Below, one piece after another: positions 62,501 to 64,000 of a DNA stretch of 64,000 bases (its first letter is position 1; every line of letters begins with the position of its first letter). The notes under the pieces are model-generated. The model saw only the letters and a program-made list of their open reading frames with translations. It made no database searches and had not been told where the DNA came from. The position numbers and the translations under genes are program-made. The DNA is from Anoplopoma fimbria (lineage: Eukaryota > Chordata > Actinopteri > Perciformes > Anoplopomatidae). The DNA lies in the NCBI RefSeq assembly GCF_027596085.1, contig NC_072467.1, forward strand, positions 10,283,476 through 10,347,475, given 5' to 3'.

Positions 62501-64000
62501 TGTACGGCGCAATGCAATGAATGGACTTCACTATAGGTCTAGAAGCCAAGGGAAAGCCCACAGACTGATCCCCTCATTCTGCTACGTATAATTAGTATAT
62601 TTGCTTATTTCACTCCAGCTCGCTGATGCTTTTCATTAATATAAGAGAGCAGCTGATTGTTGCTGAGCTCAGCCAGACAAACACTTAATACCTTAATAAC
62701 TGTGGGTTGTGCTGGATGGAGAAATGATGTGTCTGTGTCTCTGTTGCAGTTAATCGCTGAATGTACGACCAAAATAACCACATTGGTCTCAGACAATACA
62801 ACTTAAACAAGTTATTTTAGCTCTTTAAAGTTAATCATTGTATTTGACCAATGTAGCACTGTTAAAATAACTCATCATAACCACTTGTTACCCTTCTGAA
62901 CAGCATCTCAATAAGTTACACAGAAGTACACAGTGCACAGTGAACCGGGTGGATACACATCCAACCTCGAACATATCTCACGCATGTGTCTACTGAGAGC
63001 CGAGCTTTGAGCCAACAGACCTGCACTACTGGATTGATGGCAAGAGCAATCACACACTATACAGACTCTGATAAACACGCAATTACTGTATGCTCATTAC
63101 CAAATGATCCGCTGATTAGTGACATTAAATCGACAACTCAGTTGGTCCATAAAATCTCAGAAAGCAGAGAAAAATGCCGGCAGTGGTTTCACATTGGGAT
63201 TATTTCTTTTATCTGAGCAGCCCAAAGATATTTAATTGACAACATTGTTATACTAAACATAAAAAAGCTGCACATTACCACATGTGAGGTATTTTTCATT
63301 CATAAATCACAAATGATTAAGTATAGAAATTGTTATTAATTGATGACCTGTTGATGTATTAATCAGCTCATCACTTCGGCTCTAAAAAAAACTATTTGTT
63401 ACTCAATCCCATATAATCCATTCTGCACATTCGTGTTAGCAGAGTCAGAGAAAGAACATATGGGATTTTCCTCCTGTGTGTGACATCCTTCGCACACACA
63501 ACCTAATCTTGTGTCTATGATATATTATGGTCTAGGACACTGTCACTTAAGAAATAGTCAGCGCTGCCTGTCCTATGCACAAAGAAGCACTTTTTGATCC
63601 TGAGTGTTCTACCGAATGTGAAGGGAGGAACCGAGGAAGAACAAATGTATCCCAGCCGCCAAAGGCTAGCTGGTAGCACACAGGTTGTAGGTCTTCATAA
63701 CAGTGACCACAAAACATTGGAATCACAGCCTCCCTCTATCCTGCTGCTTGACATGTTCAGGCTTCTCTGGACATCTGTTGAGATGTCATTGAAATTTAGG
63801 ACAACGGTATTTGTTTTTATAATAGGCTGACAGGGGACCATCAACACCCTGAAGCGGTCTCCTATGGAGGATTGTATCTGGATAAATAAAGCACCTTTCA
63901 AACTCCTCGCGAAAGAGAAGCAGAGACTGAGCAGTTACAACCATTTTCACTTCATCACCTGGGGGACCATTCATAAGCTCACAGTGAGAGTATGGACGAG
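59499..64000. other. Stretch without recognisable gene
   Basis: Contains a 20-base A run (60057-60076) and an 18-base G run (62181-62198). Several short open frames (up to about 110 codons) lack motifs, splice logic or family resemblance. A signal-peptide exon for cdh13 was looked for on the minus strand and not recognised. Confidence 0.5.
62175..62198. repeat. Poly-G run (18 bases after G5T)
   Basis: GGGGGT followed by 18 uninterrupted G on the plus strand, the longest G run in the window. Confidence 0.9.

Larger units (their letters stand above)
30797..64000 (-). other. cdh13: cdh13 intron 1, possibly with exon 1 and upstream sequence
   Basis: This lies upstream of exon 2 on the minus strand. 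A short signal-peptide exon is expected either within it or beyond the right edge, and I could not identify it with confidence. A weak candidate and a CpG-rich patch near 55.5 kb are described separately. Confidence 0.6.

Overview
The window is vertebrate nuclear DNA, almost certainly from a ray-finned fish and probably a percomorph teleost. The inference rests on repeat content: two Tc1-like DD34E transposons with about 200-bp inverted repeats, tRNA-derived SINEs of the usual teleost layout, an hAT-type MITE, several dispersed repeat families I recognise from teleost sequence, and very many long dinucleotide tracts. There are no operons and no long open reading frames apart from transposase.

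Only one host gene can be supported. Two short coding exons on the minus strand match the start of cadherin-13 (T-cadherin, cdh13). Exon 2 (30676-30796) carries a 'GCAPGFQ' segment like the mature N-terminus of the T-cadherin propeptide. Exon 3 (4974-5185) carries the rest of the cadherin prodomain up to about the propeptide end. The exons join in frame: exon 2 ends in phase 1 (G) and exon 3 supplies TC to complete a Val codon. Both have AG/GT splice sites. The window is therefore part of intron 3 (1-4973), exon 3, a 25.5-kb intron 2 (5186-30675), exon 2, and 33 kb of intron 1 and possibly upstream sequence (30797-64000). The calcium-binding cadherin repeats lie beyond the left edge. The signal-peptide exon is not identified with confidence.

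Region by region, in plus coordinates. 1-4.9 kb holds two degraded dispersed repeats, an inverted pair of one teleost repeat family interrupted by a LINE-type tail, then exon 3. 5-21 kb is mostly unique intron with microsatellites, a SINE-core fragment (11.0 kb), a second copy of a dispersed repeat (12.8-13.4 kb) and a perfect hairpin (15.65 kb). 21.7-24.3 kb is a transposon cluster: a 344-bp hAT MITE with a perfect 8-bp target duplication, and a 1.6-kb Tc1 element with a broken transposase. 24-31 kb carries three long CA/TG tracts and exon 2. 32-49 kb has a second perfect hairpin, a 422-bp TA-flanked MITE, a DNA-transposon-like fragment, two SINEs and another LINE-type tail. 53-60 kb has a MITE-like fragment, a long AT tract, a CpG-rich patch and a second, younger Tc1 element on the plus strand. 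60-64 kb holds no recognisable gene.

Nothing here is a proven new biological system. The observations most worth checking are: a 134-bp (UG)n tract in the cdh13 pre-mRNA just downstream of exon 2; complete strand bias of long G runs (eight of eight on the plus strand, the template strand of cdh13); two perfect unannotated hairpins; and the TA-flanked MITE at 42.4 kb.
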